Source: Ralstonia sp. TCR112 (lineage in GTDB: Bacteria > Pseudomonadota > Gammaproteobacteria > Burkholderiales > Burkholderiaceae). Taken from it: a stretch of 64,000 nucleotides of DNA. The position numbers and the translations under genes are program-made. Below, piece after piece: positions 1 to 7,793 of this stretch; positions within the stretch are counted from its first letter, which is position 1; each line of letters begins with the position of its first letter. The stretch is from the NCBI RefSeq assembly GCF_007997035.1, contig NZ_VOSS01000090.1, forward strand, positions 23,601-87,600. The letters are read 5' to 3'. The notes beneath the pieces are model-generated. The model worked only from the letters and a program-made list of their open reading frames with translations. It did no database searches and was not told where the DNA came from.

Positions 1-941
1 AGCCACACGGGCCGGTTGGCGTCGGGCAGGAACTCCGGGTAGTAACGATGCTGTGTCAGCTCTGCGCCGACCAGGCCGTACGGCTCCGGCGGCAGGGTGG
101 CGACCTTGTCGTCGAACTCGTCGTTCTCGAAGGTGTCGTGGTCGTCGGTCAGGAAATACGCGGGCGTGGAGCGCAGGGTGGTGCCGTACAGCCCGCTGAT
201 CTGGTAGTCGCACACGCGCGTGAAGATGGCTTCGTTCTTCGGGTGCGACATCGGCACCGATGTGTCGAGCGCGCCGCCAAACTTCGCCCACATCAGTTCG
301 CGCACCTGGCGTGCGAACGGCTTGTTCTGCGAGGTTTGCAGATCCCAGTAGATGTGGTCGCCGTTGGCGATGACGGTGTTGGGCGCAAACGACATGCCGC
401 GCGCGAGCAGCCGCCGGCGTGCGGTCATGTCGAGCCACGCGGTCTTGCCGGCCAGCGGCGGGCCGTCATAACCGCCGGCACAGGTGTAAGCCAGGATGCG
501 CAGTCGCGCGGGCGTCGCATCCGGTGCCGGAAAGGTGCGCAGCGGCCAGGCGTCGGCCAGCGGCTTGCCGCCTGCGTCGACAATGCGCAGCGTGTATTGC
601 GTGGCGGGCTGCAGGCCACGCGCATCGAAGCGCCAGAAGCGGCCTGCGGCATCGGTTTGCTCGCCGGCGACGCGCTTGCCGTTGACCATCAGCCACGGTG
701 CACGCGCAAGCGGTGCCTGGAACGACGCCTTGATGAGAAGGCGGTCGTGGCTGGCGGCTGGGATCAGGTGCGCGAGCTGGCCGGCATGCCAGTTGGCGTC
801 GGCGGTATGCGCGGCGGCTTGAGCGCCTTCCGGCAGGCTCAGGCCCAGCGCGCCCAGGCCAGCGGCGGCGGTGCCAAGCGTCAGGAAATCGCGCCGGCTC
901 ATGCCGTGCGAAGGGGTGTTCGGTGGTGTGCGGGAGGGCAT
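1..941 (-). CDS. PhoD-like Tat-exported metallophosphatase, N-terminal part
   Basis: Partial gene: about 313 N-terminal residues are visible and the rest lies beyond the left edge. The N-terminus carries a twin-arginine signal (SRRDFLTLG) followed by an Ala/Leu-rich stretch, so export by Tat to the periplasm is expected. A beta-sandwich-like region follows, then the metal-site signatures NGDHIYWD and TDDHDTFEND, typical of PhoD/alkaline phosphatase D-type metallophosphatases (phosphomonoester or phosphodiester hydrolysis). I chose the ATG at 941 because AGAGG lies six bases upstream; an in-frame ATG at 947 overlaps that site. Substrate unknown. Transcribed away from the next gene's terminator, so probably its own unit. 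Confidence 0.85.
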   Translation of the reverse strand, partial: MPSRTPPNTPSHGMSRRDFLTLGTAAAGLGALGLSLPEGAQAAAHTADANWHAGQLAHLIPAASHDRLLIKASFQAPLARAPWLMVNGKRVAGEQTDAAGRFWRFDARGLQPATQYTLRIVDAGGKPLADAWPLRTFPAPDATPARLRILAYTCAGGYDGPPLAGKTAWLDMTARRRLLARGMSFAPNTVIANGDHIYWDLQTSQNKPFARQVRELMWAKFGGALDTSVPMSHPKNEAIFTRVCDYQISGLYGTTLRSTPAYFLTDDHDTFENDEFDDKVATLPPEPYGLVGAELTQHRYYPEFLPDANRPVW

Positions 942-1062
942 CGTCATCCTCTGGCGTGGTGCGGAGACGCCATCGTGCCGAGCCCTGCGCAGGCTGAATG
1001 TTCAGCTTTTGACAATCTAGGGGTAGGTCCCGATGCGGGCCGCGCATCGACCGCATGACCAA

Positions 1063-1098
1063 TGAGAAACGCCCCGATGGCCGAAGCCACCGGGGCGC
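1063..1098 (-). terminator. Rho-independent terminator of the TolB/discoidin gene
   Basis: On the minus strand, a 7-bp GC stem (1070-1076 with 1091-1097) extended by three more pairs after one mismatch (1078-1080 with 1087-1089) is followed by TTTCTCATT. It lies 37 bp past the stop codon of the secreted protein gene. Confidence 0.7.
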
Positions 1099-1134
1099 TG
1101 TCATGTCATGCGATGCTGATGCGGATACCGTCGC

Positions 1135-2553
1135 TTAGTAGCCCCACACCTGCATTTCGTCCAGCGAGTAGCCCCACTGCGTGGCTCGCTGCGTGCCGTA
1201 CATGCGCACATAGCGGCCGCTGCCCTTGAGGTTCGCCAGCGATGCATGGCCCCACGAAGCACCGCTCGACGTCGAGTAGATGTTCGTCCACGTCACGCCA
1301 TCGTTCGAGGTCTGGATGTAGTACACCTTGGCGCCTGCATCCCAGTACAGGTCGACGCCGGTGATGGTGCGGGTCGAGCCCAGATCGACCATCAGCCATT
1401 GCGCGCCGGCCACGCCTTCCACCGAATCCCAGCGCGTGTTGGTCGTATTGCCGTCGAACGCGTAGGCCGGGCCCAGGCTGGCGCTGTAGCTGGACGACGC
1501 GCTGGCCGGCTTACCCTGCGAGAGCAGCGTCACCGCCTGCGCAGCGGCCGTCGGCGTGCCGGCGTAGTAGTTGGAACCAAGCTTCGCCTTGGTCGTGTCG
1601 GAGTTCACACCAAACTGCGACAGGCTCCAGCGCTGGCCCGTGCTCGCGTCGCCCAGGTAGAGCTGGTAGCCGCCGGCGCTCGTCGACGAGAAGAACACGT
1701 AGTTTGTGTTGTTCACGGGCGACGGGTCGGAGTTGTTGCTGTTGCAGTCGTTGAGCGTGAGCTGGTTGGGCGTGTCGCTCGGGTTGACCTTGGTGTAGAT
1801 CTGGTCGGCCTGGCTCGTGGCGTCGTGCCAGCGGGCGTAGAAGACGGTGCCGTCGGCGCGCACGATCGGGTAGTACGTTGCCAGGCCCGCCGGCGTGTCG
1901 AACGCCACCTTGGTGGTGCTGCCCACGGTCTGCTTGTACAGGCCCATGCCCGAGCCGGTGCCGGTGGTGTAGAAGACCGCCGTGCCGTCCGGCGTGGCAA
2001 ACGGCATCGAGTTTTCCAGCGTCGGCGCCGTGCGCGTGAGGTTCACAGTCGAGGTGAAGACGGGGCCCGAGCTGGTGTACGACAGCGCGGCCTGGATGAC
2101 ATCGCCGTTCTGCTTGAAGAACAGCGATTTTCCGTCGGTGCTGAACTTCGGGTCTTCATTGCGCGTCTGGCCGGTGCTGTTGGTCAAGTTGATCGGCATG
2201 CTGGTCGAACCGACTTGCCAGAAGAACACGTTCCACGCGTTGTTGGTGATGCCCATGAAGGCGATCCACTTGCCGTCGGGGCTGAACACGGCGTTCATCG
2301 GGTCCTTGATGCCCCAGGCCGCCTTCGACACCTGTTGCAGCGTGCGGGCAGAAAAGTCGTAGATGAAAATCTGGCTCGTGCCATCGCCGTAGCTGACGTA
2401 GCTGTGATACGCGAGCTTGCCGGTCAGGGTGGCGGGGAAGGTCGTGTTGGATTGCGTGGGCGGATTGGCAACGCAGTTGGCCTGGGCGCCGGCCGAGAAC
2501 AAGCCGAGTGCGGCAGTGGCGACGAGACCAAGAGACATCAGAGTGGAGCGCAT
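1135..2553 (-). CDS. Secreted TolB-type beta-propeller protein with F5/8 type C (discoidin) domain
   Basis: About 472 residues. Residues 1-25 form a Sec signal peptide ending in GAQA. The middle (about 45-330) contains WD40/PD40-like beta-propeller repeats as in TolB (for example PKFSTDGKSLFF, NAVFSPDGKWIAF). The last 130 residues are an F5/8 type C/discoidin fold (AFDGNTTNTRW, WLMVDLGSTRTITGVDLYW, GRYVRMYG), usually a carbohydrate- or surface-binding module. No catalytic residues are recognisable, so a binding or adhesive role is an inference. The ATG at 2553 was preferred over an upstream TTG because AGGAAG sits nine bases before it. It appears monocistronic, with a terminator downstream. 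Confidence 0.85.
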   Translation of the reverse strand: MRSTLMSLGLVATAALGLFSAGAQANCVANPPTQSNTTFPATLTGKLAYHSYVSYGDGTSQIFIYDFSARTLQQVSKAAWGIKDPMNAVFSPDGKWIAFMGITNNAWNVFFWQVGSTSMPINLTNSTGQTRNEDPKFSTDGKSLFFKQNGDVIQAALSYTSSGPVFTSTVNLTRTAPTLENSMPFATPDGTAVFYTTGTGSGMGLYKQTVGSTTKVAFDTPAGLATYYPIVRADGTVFYARWHDATSQADQIYTKVNPSDTPNQLTLNDCNSNNSDPSPVNNTNYVFFSSTSAGGYQLYLGDASTGQRWSLSQFGVNSDTTKAKLGSNYYAGTPTAAAQAVTLLSQGKPASASSSYSASLGPAYAFDGNTTNTRWDSVEGVAGAQWLMVDLGSTRTITGVDLYWDAGAKVYYIQTSNDGVTWTNIYSTSSGASWGHASLANLKGSGRYVRMYGTQRATQWGYSLDEMQVWGY

Positions 2554-2796
2554 GAAACGGGACTTCCTAAACAAGTGGGTCAGTGGGGCGGAGCAACCGC
2601 CGCATTAAGTCCGCGTCACTTTTCTGAATTTGGGCAAAGCTCCGCCAATTCCGGGAAATCCGGATTTGAAAAAGCGCCACAAACCGGGGGAGTGACGAGG
2701 ATGGAGACGCGCCAAAAACCCTGTTGCTTCGTACCGTCGTGTTTCTTGTCGGGGTCTCGACTACATCGAGAGGGCGAGTCGCGGACCAGACTGTAA

Positions 2797-2821
2797 GGGT
2801 TTCGCTGACACTGTGAAACCC
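2797..2821. promoter_or_regulatory. Inverted repeat upstream of the secreted-protein gene
   Basis: GGGTTTC (2797-2803) is mirrored by GAAACCC (2815-2821) with an 11-nt centre. One more G-C pair and a wobble pair could extend the stem. No T-run follows, so an operator or 5' leader hairpin fits better than a terminator. Function unknown. Confidence 0.25.
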
Positions 2822-3302
2822 CAATAAGAAAGCCGTTCTTGCCCTAATTCTTTGCCGTGGGGGCAAATCGGCACACGTGCGTGTAAATCTGACACGTCAA
2901 TTTTTCCGGACGTTGATTAACCTGCACGTACACCACCGTGATTGTTATTTTTACTGCGGCGTTTTGTCGCGCGACGGCGGTGCAATCCTTGCTGGCTGTC
3001 GCGTTCTCGCACCAGGCCAATGTGGCGTCGGCGCACGCTTTGCGGCGTATTCGGCACCGCACGCGCGGAGGCGCACCTATCGAAGAAGACCGGGCCATGA
3101 TAGAAGCCGCTCATACGAATTCCGCCTACGTGGCTCTGTAAGAAAAGACACCTCGCCGTAGAGAAGTTGCAATGATGGCGGCAGGCATGCCGCGCATAGG
3201 CGGAATATTTAAATACTGGTTGAGTATTTGCGTAAAGCGGATTGAATTATCAATTTATTTAGTTCTGTGTTTCGGCATTCCGGTATTCGAGAAACTCTAC
3301 TA

Positions 3303-3330
3303 ATTGCATTCACTATGCGCGGCATGCAAT
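3303..3330. promoter_or_regulatory. 28-bp dyad upstream of the LuxR-type gene
   Basis: ATTGCAT (3303-3309) and ATGCAAT (3324-3330) form a perfect 7-bp inverted repeat with a 14-bp spacer, about 155 bp before the LuxR start. It is longer and more widely spaced than a classical 20-bp lux box, so the identity of the binding protein is open. Confidence 0.3.
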
Positions 3331-3483
3331 TCGTTTCGGATTATGTATAGTTCGAGCACGCCAACGATTGCCCTCAGCAAAACGCAAGACTGATCAGGCT
3401 TTCTATCCCTTTGGAAATCAGGAGAGCTGCTGAGCGGGTGGAGTCGGCATGGCGAATCAGCGTGTGTTCTGGAGGCCGAGGGG

Positions 3484-4236
3484 ATGGGCACTCACAACCA
3501 ATTGCCGCATGACCGCGCCACGTCTTGGCGCGCGGCATTGCTACGCGAGTTGAATGCCTTGCGCGATGCCGATGCGGTATTCCGTTGCCTGCAACCTGCG
3601 GTGGCGCTGCTCGGTTTCGACTATTGCGCTTATGCCCTACGTGCAGCCGTTCCCATCACTCGCTTCAATACCCTCTGTTGGAGCACCTATCCGGAGCACT
3701 GGTGTGAGCACTACCGCGCGCGCGGCTATCTGGCCATCGACCCGGTGCTGCAGTTTGGGCAGCGCTGCGTCAAGCCGATGCTCTGGTCCGGCATCGCCAC
3801 GGCAGACGCGCCTTTCTGGAGGGATGCGCGTCAGCACGGGCTCAATCACGGGTGGTCACACACGATTCGGGATCACACCGGCATCTTTGGCACCTTCAGC
3901 CTGGTGCGCCGCGCGATGCCCATCACCGAAGACGAACTGGCGGCCAGCGAGCCAGAAATGATCTGGCTCAGCCAGCGTGCGCACACCAGCATCAGTACGC
4001 TGATGGCCGAGAAGGTGCTGCCCGATGCCGCCACGCACCTCAAGGAGGTGGAACGCCGGACATTGCACTGGACGGCCGAAGGCAAGACGGCGGCCGAAGT
4101 GGCGGCCATCCTGGAGATGACCGAGCGCAACGTGAACTTCCACATCCGCAACGCCATCACGAAGCTCAACGCCGCCAACAAGACGCATGCCGTGGTGAAG
4201 GCCGCGCTGATGGGGCTGATACCCGCGATGCTGTAG
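3484..4236 (+). CDS. LuxR-family acyl-homoserine-lactone receptor/regulator (orphan)
   Basis: A 250-residue cytoplasmic regulator of quorum-sensing length. The autoinducer-binding domain (about 30-165) keeps the AHL-contact invariants W73, Y77, D86, P87, W101 and the GxxG around 133. The C-terminal LuxR HTH (about 188-245) contains EGKTAAEVAAILEMTERNVNFH. GGAGG seven bases upstream supports the ATG at 3484. No luxI-type synthase lies in the window, and the next gene is convergent, so it looks like a LuxR solo that senses signals made elsewhere in the genome or by other bacteria. It does not look like SolR as I recall that sequence, so no symbol is given. Confidence 0.88.
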   Translation: MGTHNQLPHDRATSWRAALLRELNALRDADAVFRCLQPAVALLGFDYCAYALRAAVPITRFNTLCWSTYPEHWCEHYRARGYLAIDPVLQFGQRCVKPMLWSGIATADAPFWRDARQHGLNHGWSHTIRDHTGIFGTFSLVRRAMPITEDELAASEPEMIWLSQRAHTSISTLMAEKVLPDAATHLKEVERRTLHWTAEGKTAAEVAAILEMTERNVNFHIRNAITKLNAANKTHAVVKAALMGLIPAML

Positions 4237-4254
4237 CGGCGCAGTCGCAGCGGG

Positions 4255-6069
4255 TCAGGCCATGGCGCGCATGGGGCCGGCAGGGTGCATGGCTTCCAGG
4301 TAGAAACCGTTGTCGCTCTGCTTGGCACGGCGCTTGGCCAGGGCGGCGGCCGTGCCGATGTCGTCGCTGTTGTGGGCAGCGCCGGGGTGCACGTGCAGTG
4401 CGCCCACCGCCATCGTCACGAAGCGGAAGAACGCCGGCAGGCCCTTGCGGTCTTCCGCATGGATGCCGCCCGCTGTGCGGTCAGCCGGCGTGTACATGGC
4501 GAGCGCGTTGGCATTGAACGCCGCCATGGCCTGCGTGATGCGCGCCTCCCAGTCGGCGCTCTGGAACAGGATCAGGAAATCGTCGCCGCCCACGTGGCCG
4601 AGAAAATCGCGCGTGGGCTCGCATGCGGTGGCCAGTACGGCAGCGGCCATCTTCAGCATCTCGTCGCCCTGCCAATAGCCGTACTGGTCGTTGAAGGGCT
4701 TGAAGTGGTTGAGGTCGACATAGCAGGCGTAGAACTCCGCGCGCGCTTCCAGCAAGCGTTCAATGTGCAGGTTCAGCGGAATGTTGCCCGGCAGGAATGT
4801 GAGCGGATTGGCGTAGCGTGCGGCCTCGATGCGGATCTCGGTCACAGTGCGCACCAGCTCCTCGCCCGTGCCCAGGCCCAAGTAGCGGCCGTGCTCCGTG
4901 ATGATGAAACCGTCGGTCAGGTAGCGCTGGTCGTCGCTCATCAGCAGCGCAGACATGTCTTCCAGCGAGGCGGATTTTTCCACCAGCACCGGCTGCCGGT
5001 TGGCAAACGCCAAGGCCGGTTTCTTGCCGTACAGCTCGCGGTGATACGGCATCGCATAGCGGTCGATGAACGCGCGGCGCGCGATGAGCGCGAGCGGGCG
5101 TTCGTCTTCGTCGAGCAGCGCCACGGCGTGCAGATCGGGGTGGCGGTTGAACAGATGCAGCACGTCGTCGTTGCTGCTGCGCAAGGGCAGCGTGGGGGCG
5201 ACGCGCAGCAGCTTGCTGGCCGTGATGGCGCGCCAGCCCACGCGCACGGCCTGCGGAAACACCGCAATCTGCGAAGACTGCAGCACGCGCGCTGCCTGGC
5301 TCGACATGTCGCTGGCGGGTTTGTCCTGCGGGCGCGCAAGAAAGAAACCCTGGCCGAAGCGGATGCCCAGGTCGCGCACCACGCCGAGTTCGTCTTCGGT
5401 CTCCAGCCCTTCGGCAATGATGCTGGTGGCGCCGCCCTTGAGGGTCTGCTGCAGCGTGCGCGCCATGTCGAGCTTGGCCGGATGCTTGGCAATGTCACGC
5501 AGGAAATACTTGTCGAGCTTGATGAAGTCGGGCGTGAGTTCGATCAGCAGGTTCAGGTTGGCATTGCCAGTGCCGAAATCGTCCAGCGCGCATTGCAGGC
5601 CGAAGTCGCGTGCCACCGACAGGGCGTCGGCAAAGCTGGCCAGATCGTCGATGGGCGTCTGCTCGGTCAGCTCGATGACGATGCGCGAGGGATGCAGGTC
5701 GTGATCGGCAATCGCATGCAGCAGGCGGGCATGGTCTTCCAGCAACTGCCGTACGCCCTGCGCGCTGAAGTTCAGGAACAGCTTGCCCGGCAGGCGCATC
5801 GCCGAGAAATTGGCAATGGCCAGACGCGCCGCGGTGGTCTCCAGCGCAATCGTGCCAGCGGTGTCCGAGGCTGCGGCAAACAGCGCCGCCGGCGACTCCA
5901 TGGCCGAGCCCACCGGCCCGCGCAGCAGGGCTTCGTAGCCGAGCACCTCGGTGGTGGACAGTCGGAAGATGGGTTGGAACACCGTGCGCAGCATCTCGGG
6001 CGCAATGCCCGCAGGCAAGGGGAGCGGCGAAAAAGTCATGACGTTGGCGGCAGACGCAAGATCGGACAT
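4255..6069 (-). CDS. EAL-CBS-GGDEF cyclic-di-GMP protein
   Basis: About 604 residues. Domain order: EAL phosphodiesterase domain (about 25-265, with FQPIFRL, YEALLRG, ALDDFGTGNANL and IAEGLET), a CBS-like pair (about 290-420), then a GGDEF domain (about 430-590, LNHFKPFNDQYGYWQGDEM and the signature loop GGDDF). The EAL motif and its catalytic acidic residues look intact, so c-di-GMP hydrolysis is likely. GGDDF departs from GG(D/E)EF by one conservative change, so cyclase activity is uncertain. No signal peptide or membrane segment, so cytosolic. Start uncertain: ATG 6069 has a weak site; a GTG at 6093 is in frame. It could act on the PNAG operon in this window, since PNAG synthesis is c-di-GMP-dependent in other bacteria. 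Confidence 0.87.
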   Translation of the reverse strand: MSDLASAANVMTFSPLPLPAGIAPEMLRTVFQPIFRLSTTEVLGYEALLRGPVGSAMESPAALFAAASDTAGTIALETTAARLAIANFSAMRLPGKLFLNFSAQGVRQLLEDHARLLHAIADHDLHPSRIVIELTEQTPIDDLASFADALSVARDFGLQCALDDFGTGNANLNLLIELTPDFIKLDKYFLRDIAKHPAKLDMARTLQQTLKGGATSIIAEGLETEDELGVVRDLGIRFGQGFFLARPQDKPASDMSSQAARVLQSSQIAVFPQAVRVGWRAITASKLLRVAPTLPLRSSNDDVLHLFNRHPDLHAVALLDEDERPLALIARRAFIDRYAMPYHRELYGKKPALAFANRQPVLVEKSASLEDMSALLMSDDQRYLTDGFIITEHGRYLGLGTGEELVRTVTEIRIEAARYANPLTFLPGNIPLNLHIERLLEARAEFYACYVDLNHFKPFNDQYGYWQGDEMLKMAAAVLATACEPTRDFLGHVGGDDFLILFQSADWEARITQAMAAFNANALAMYTPADRTAGGIHAEDRKGLPAFFRFVTMAVGALHVHPGAAHNSDDIGTAAALAKRRAKQSDNGFYLEAMHPAGPMRAMA

Positions 6070-6236
6070 TCCGCTAATCGACCCACTGAACACAGAGTTG
6101 AATGAACTTTTTGTGACGCACGCAGCGGTGCGGGTTGGCGAGGCGTGTTCCCCACCACAGAGGGGCGTGGTTCAGAATGCACGATGCGCCTGGGTCTTCC
6201 CCGGGCGCTGCCTATTGCCGTCCATTCATGCCGCGC

Positions 6237-6267
6237 TTGACCCTCACACAGTGTGAGGTCCTAGCCT
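6237..6267 (+). promoter_or_regulatory. MerR-type promoter/operator with 19-bp spacer
   Basis: A -35 box TTGACC (6237-6242) and a -10-like TAGCCT (6262-6267) are separated by exactly 19 bp, the stretched spacer typical of MerR-activated promoters. Within the spacer is a perfect dyad, CCTCACAC-A-GTGTGAGG (6242-6258). The MerR-family gene starts 29 bp downstream, so autoregulation is strongly suggested. Confidence 0.8.
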
Positions 6268-6295
6268 GTGTCCAAGCCAGAAGACAGGAGCCACC

Positions 6296-7324
6296 ATGTT
6301 GTTGAAAGTGGGCGATCTCGCCAAACGCTGCGGCCTCTCGGTGCGCATGCTGCATCACTACGACACCATCGGCCTGCTCACGCCTTCGGCCCGCTCCGAC
6401 AGCGGTTACCGGCTGTACGACAAGGCTGACGTCGCCCGCCTGCACAAGATCCAGGCGTTGCGGCGCTTCGGCATGTCGCTGGCCGATGTCGGGGCTTTCC
6501 TGGCCAATCCGGACATCCCCTTCACCACGATCGTGGAACGGCAGATTGCGATGCTCGATCAGCAGATCACGCAGGCCAGCGTGCTGCGCGATCGGCTGTC
6601 GCGGCTGCACGGCCAGCTTGTGCGCGAGGAGGAGCCCGAATTGACCGAGTGGCTCACAACCTTGGAATGGATGACCATGTACGACAAATATCTCTCGCAG
6701 GAAGAACGTGCCCGCGCCGAACGCATGGATGCCGATACCGCCCGTCATGCGCGGTGGGCGGCGCTGGTGTCGACCGTGCAGGACGCGATGACGCGCCAGG
6801 TGGCCTTACGCAGCAGCGAGGCGCAAGCGCTCGCCAGACAATGGATGGCGCTGCTCGCGCAGGACGCGGCGCTCGACCCGGTGCTCTCGGCCAAGCTGCA
6901 CAAGATGCACATCAACGAACCGGCGTTGCAGGAGCGCACCGGTATCAGCTTGGAGATGCTCGACTTCATCATGGAGGCGGCCAACGAAACCAAGCTGGCG
7001 ATCTACGCGAAGTATCTGTCGGCGCGGGAGCTGCAGTTCATGCGCGAGAACTTCGGCAAGCGCGCCAACGAGTGGCCGACCTTGATTGCAGAGGTGCGAC
7101 AGCATCTGGCCAACGGCACACCGGCACATGCGCCTGCCATGCAGCAGCTTGCGCGGCATTGGATCGAATTGTTCCGCTCCTATGCGGGGGACGATCCGCA
7201 GACTCAGGCGAAGGTGCGCCTGGCGATGGAGCAGGAGCCCGAGCTATCCGCCAGCCCGTGGATGGGCCCGGACCTGATCGCCTATGTGCGTGAGGCGATG
7301 GAAGGTTTGAAGGCCGCAGCGTAA
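6296..7324 (+). CDS. MerR-family regulator with duplicated TipAS-like effector domain
   Basis: 342 residues. The N-terminal MerR winged helix (1-70, VGDLAKRCGLSVRMLHHYD and GYRLYDKADVARLH) is followed by a coiled-coil linker (about 75-115). Two related C-terminal units follow: 128-209 beginning YDKYLSQEE and 236-316 beginning YAKYLSARE. Each has a QxLARxWxxLF-like helix, the fold signature of TipAS antibiotic-recognition domains. Family members bind a small hydrophobic drug or peptide and twist a long-spacer promoter into activity; the 6237-6267 promoter directly upstream fits autoactivation. No efflux or resistance gene is adjacent, so other targets are unknown. GACAGGAG lies just before the ATG. 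Confidence 0.88.
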   Translation: MLLKVGDLAKRCGLSVRMLHHYDTIGLLTPSARSDSGYRLYDKADVARLHKIQALRRFGMSLADVGAFLANPDIPFTTIVERQIAMLDQQITQASVLRDRLSRLHGQLVREEEPELTEWLTTLEWMTMYDKYLSQEERARAERMDADTARHARWAALVSTVQDAMTRQVALRSSEAQALARQWMALLAQDAALDPVLSAKLHKMHINEPALQERTGISLEMLDFIMEAANETKLAIYAKYLSARELQFMRENFGKRANEWPTLIAEVRQHLANGTPAHAPAMQQLARHWIELFRSYAGDDPQTQAKVRLAMEQEPELSASPWMGPDLIAYVREAMEGLKAAA

Positions 7325-7427
7325 GCCGCCGCGTGCGCAACCTGGGGCCGTCTCCTGCTCAGACAAGTGCCTCGGGTGCGCATTGCTGTGCGTGCGAGAG
7401 GCGATCATCAAGCGCCAGCGTCTGGGC

Positions 7428-7727
7428 TCACACACCGCAGATCGAACAGTGCTTTCCGCCGCAGACATGGAGGACGCTGTTGCGGCGGCCGGAGCCACCC
7501 GCGCTGCCCGGCCCGGTGATTGGTTTGCCCGCCAGCTGCTCATGCAGCGAACTGGGTTGCCAGCGTGAAACTGACTTCAATGCAACGCGCCCACCGGTCG
7601 GCATTGGCGCGGCGGGTGTGTCTTCGTCGCAGTAGGGGCAGGGTGTGGGCGCGTGCAGTTTCGCAGCCGGAATCAGCCGTTCGAAAATGCCGTCGCAAGC
7701 GGTACAGCGGATGTCGTATAGCGGCAT
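7428..7727 (-). CDS. FmdB-type zinc-ribbon protein
   Basis: 99 residues beginning MPLYDIRCTACDGIFE, with a second pair CPYCDE: the FmdB regulatory zinc-ribbon pattern. A third cysteine group near the C-terminus (CGGKHCSIC) may add a metal site. It is the last gene of the amide operon, 66 bp after fmdA, matching the FmdA-FmdB order in Methylophilus, where FmdB is thought to regulate the amidase genes. GGAGG five bases before the ATG supports the start. Confidence 0.85.
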   Translation of the reverse strand: MPLYDIRCTACDGIFERLIPAAKLHAPTPCPYCDEDTPAAPMPTGGRVALKSVSRWQPSSLHEQLAGKPITGPGSAGGSGRRNSVLHVCGGKHCSICGV

Positions 7728-7793
7728 GCATGCCTCCGTTGCCGCGCCGGCCGTAGCGATGCCGCCATGGCCGGCGCGTATTGGTCATCAACG

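Larger units (their letters stand above)
2554..3483. other. Intergenic region, 930 bp, no supported gene
   Basis: No frame shows convincing coding character. The stretch must hold the promoters of the secreted protein (leftward) and of the LuxR gene (rightward). The part from about 3160 to 3400 is clearly more AT-rich than its surroundings. Two dyads are listed separately (2797-2821 and 3303-3330). Confidence 0.6.

Noticed and set aside
2797..2821. Treating this hairpin as a terminator
   Set aside because: No T-run on either side and no gene ends nearby.
3303..3330. Calling this dyad a lux box
   Set aside because: Its arms and 14-bp spacer do not fit the usual 20-bp element.
4285..6105. A 606-codon plus-strand frame opposite the EAL-GGDEF gene
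   Set aside because: Shadow, Gln/His/Arg-rich, no domain.
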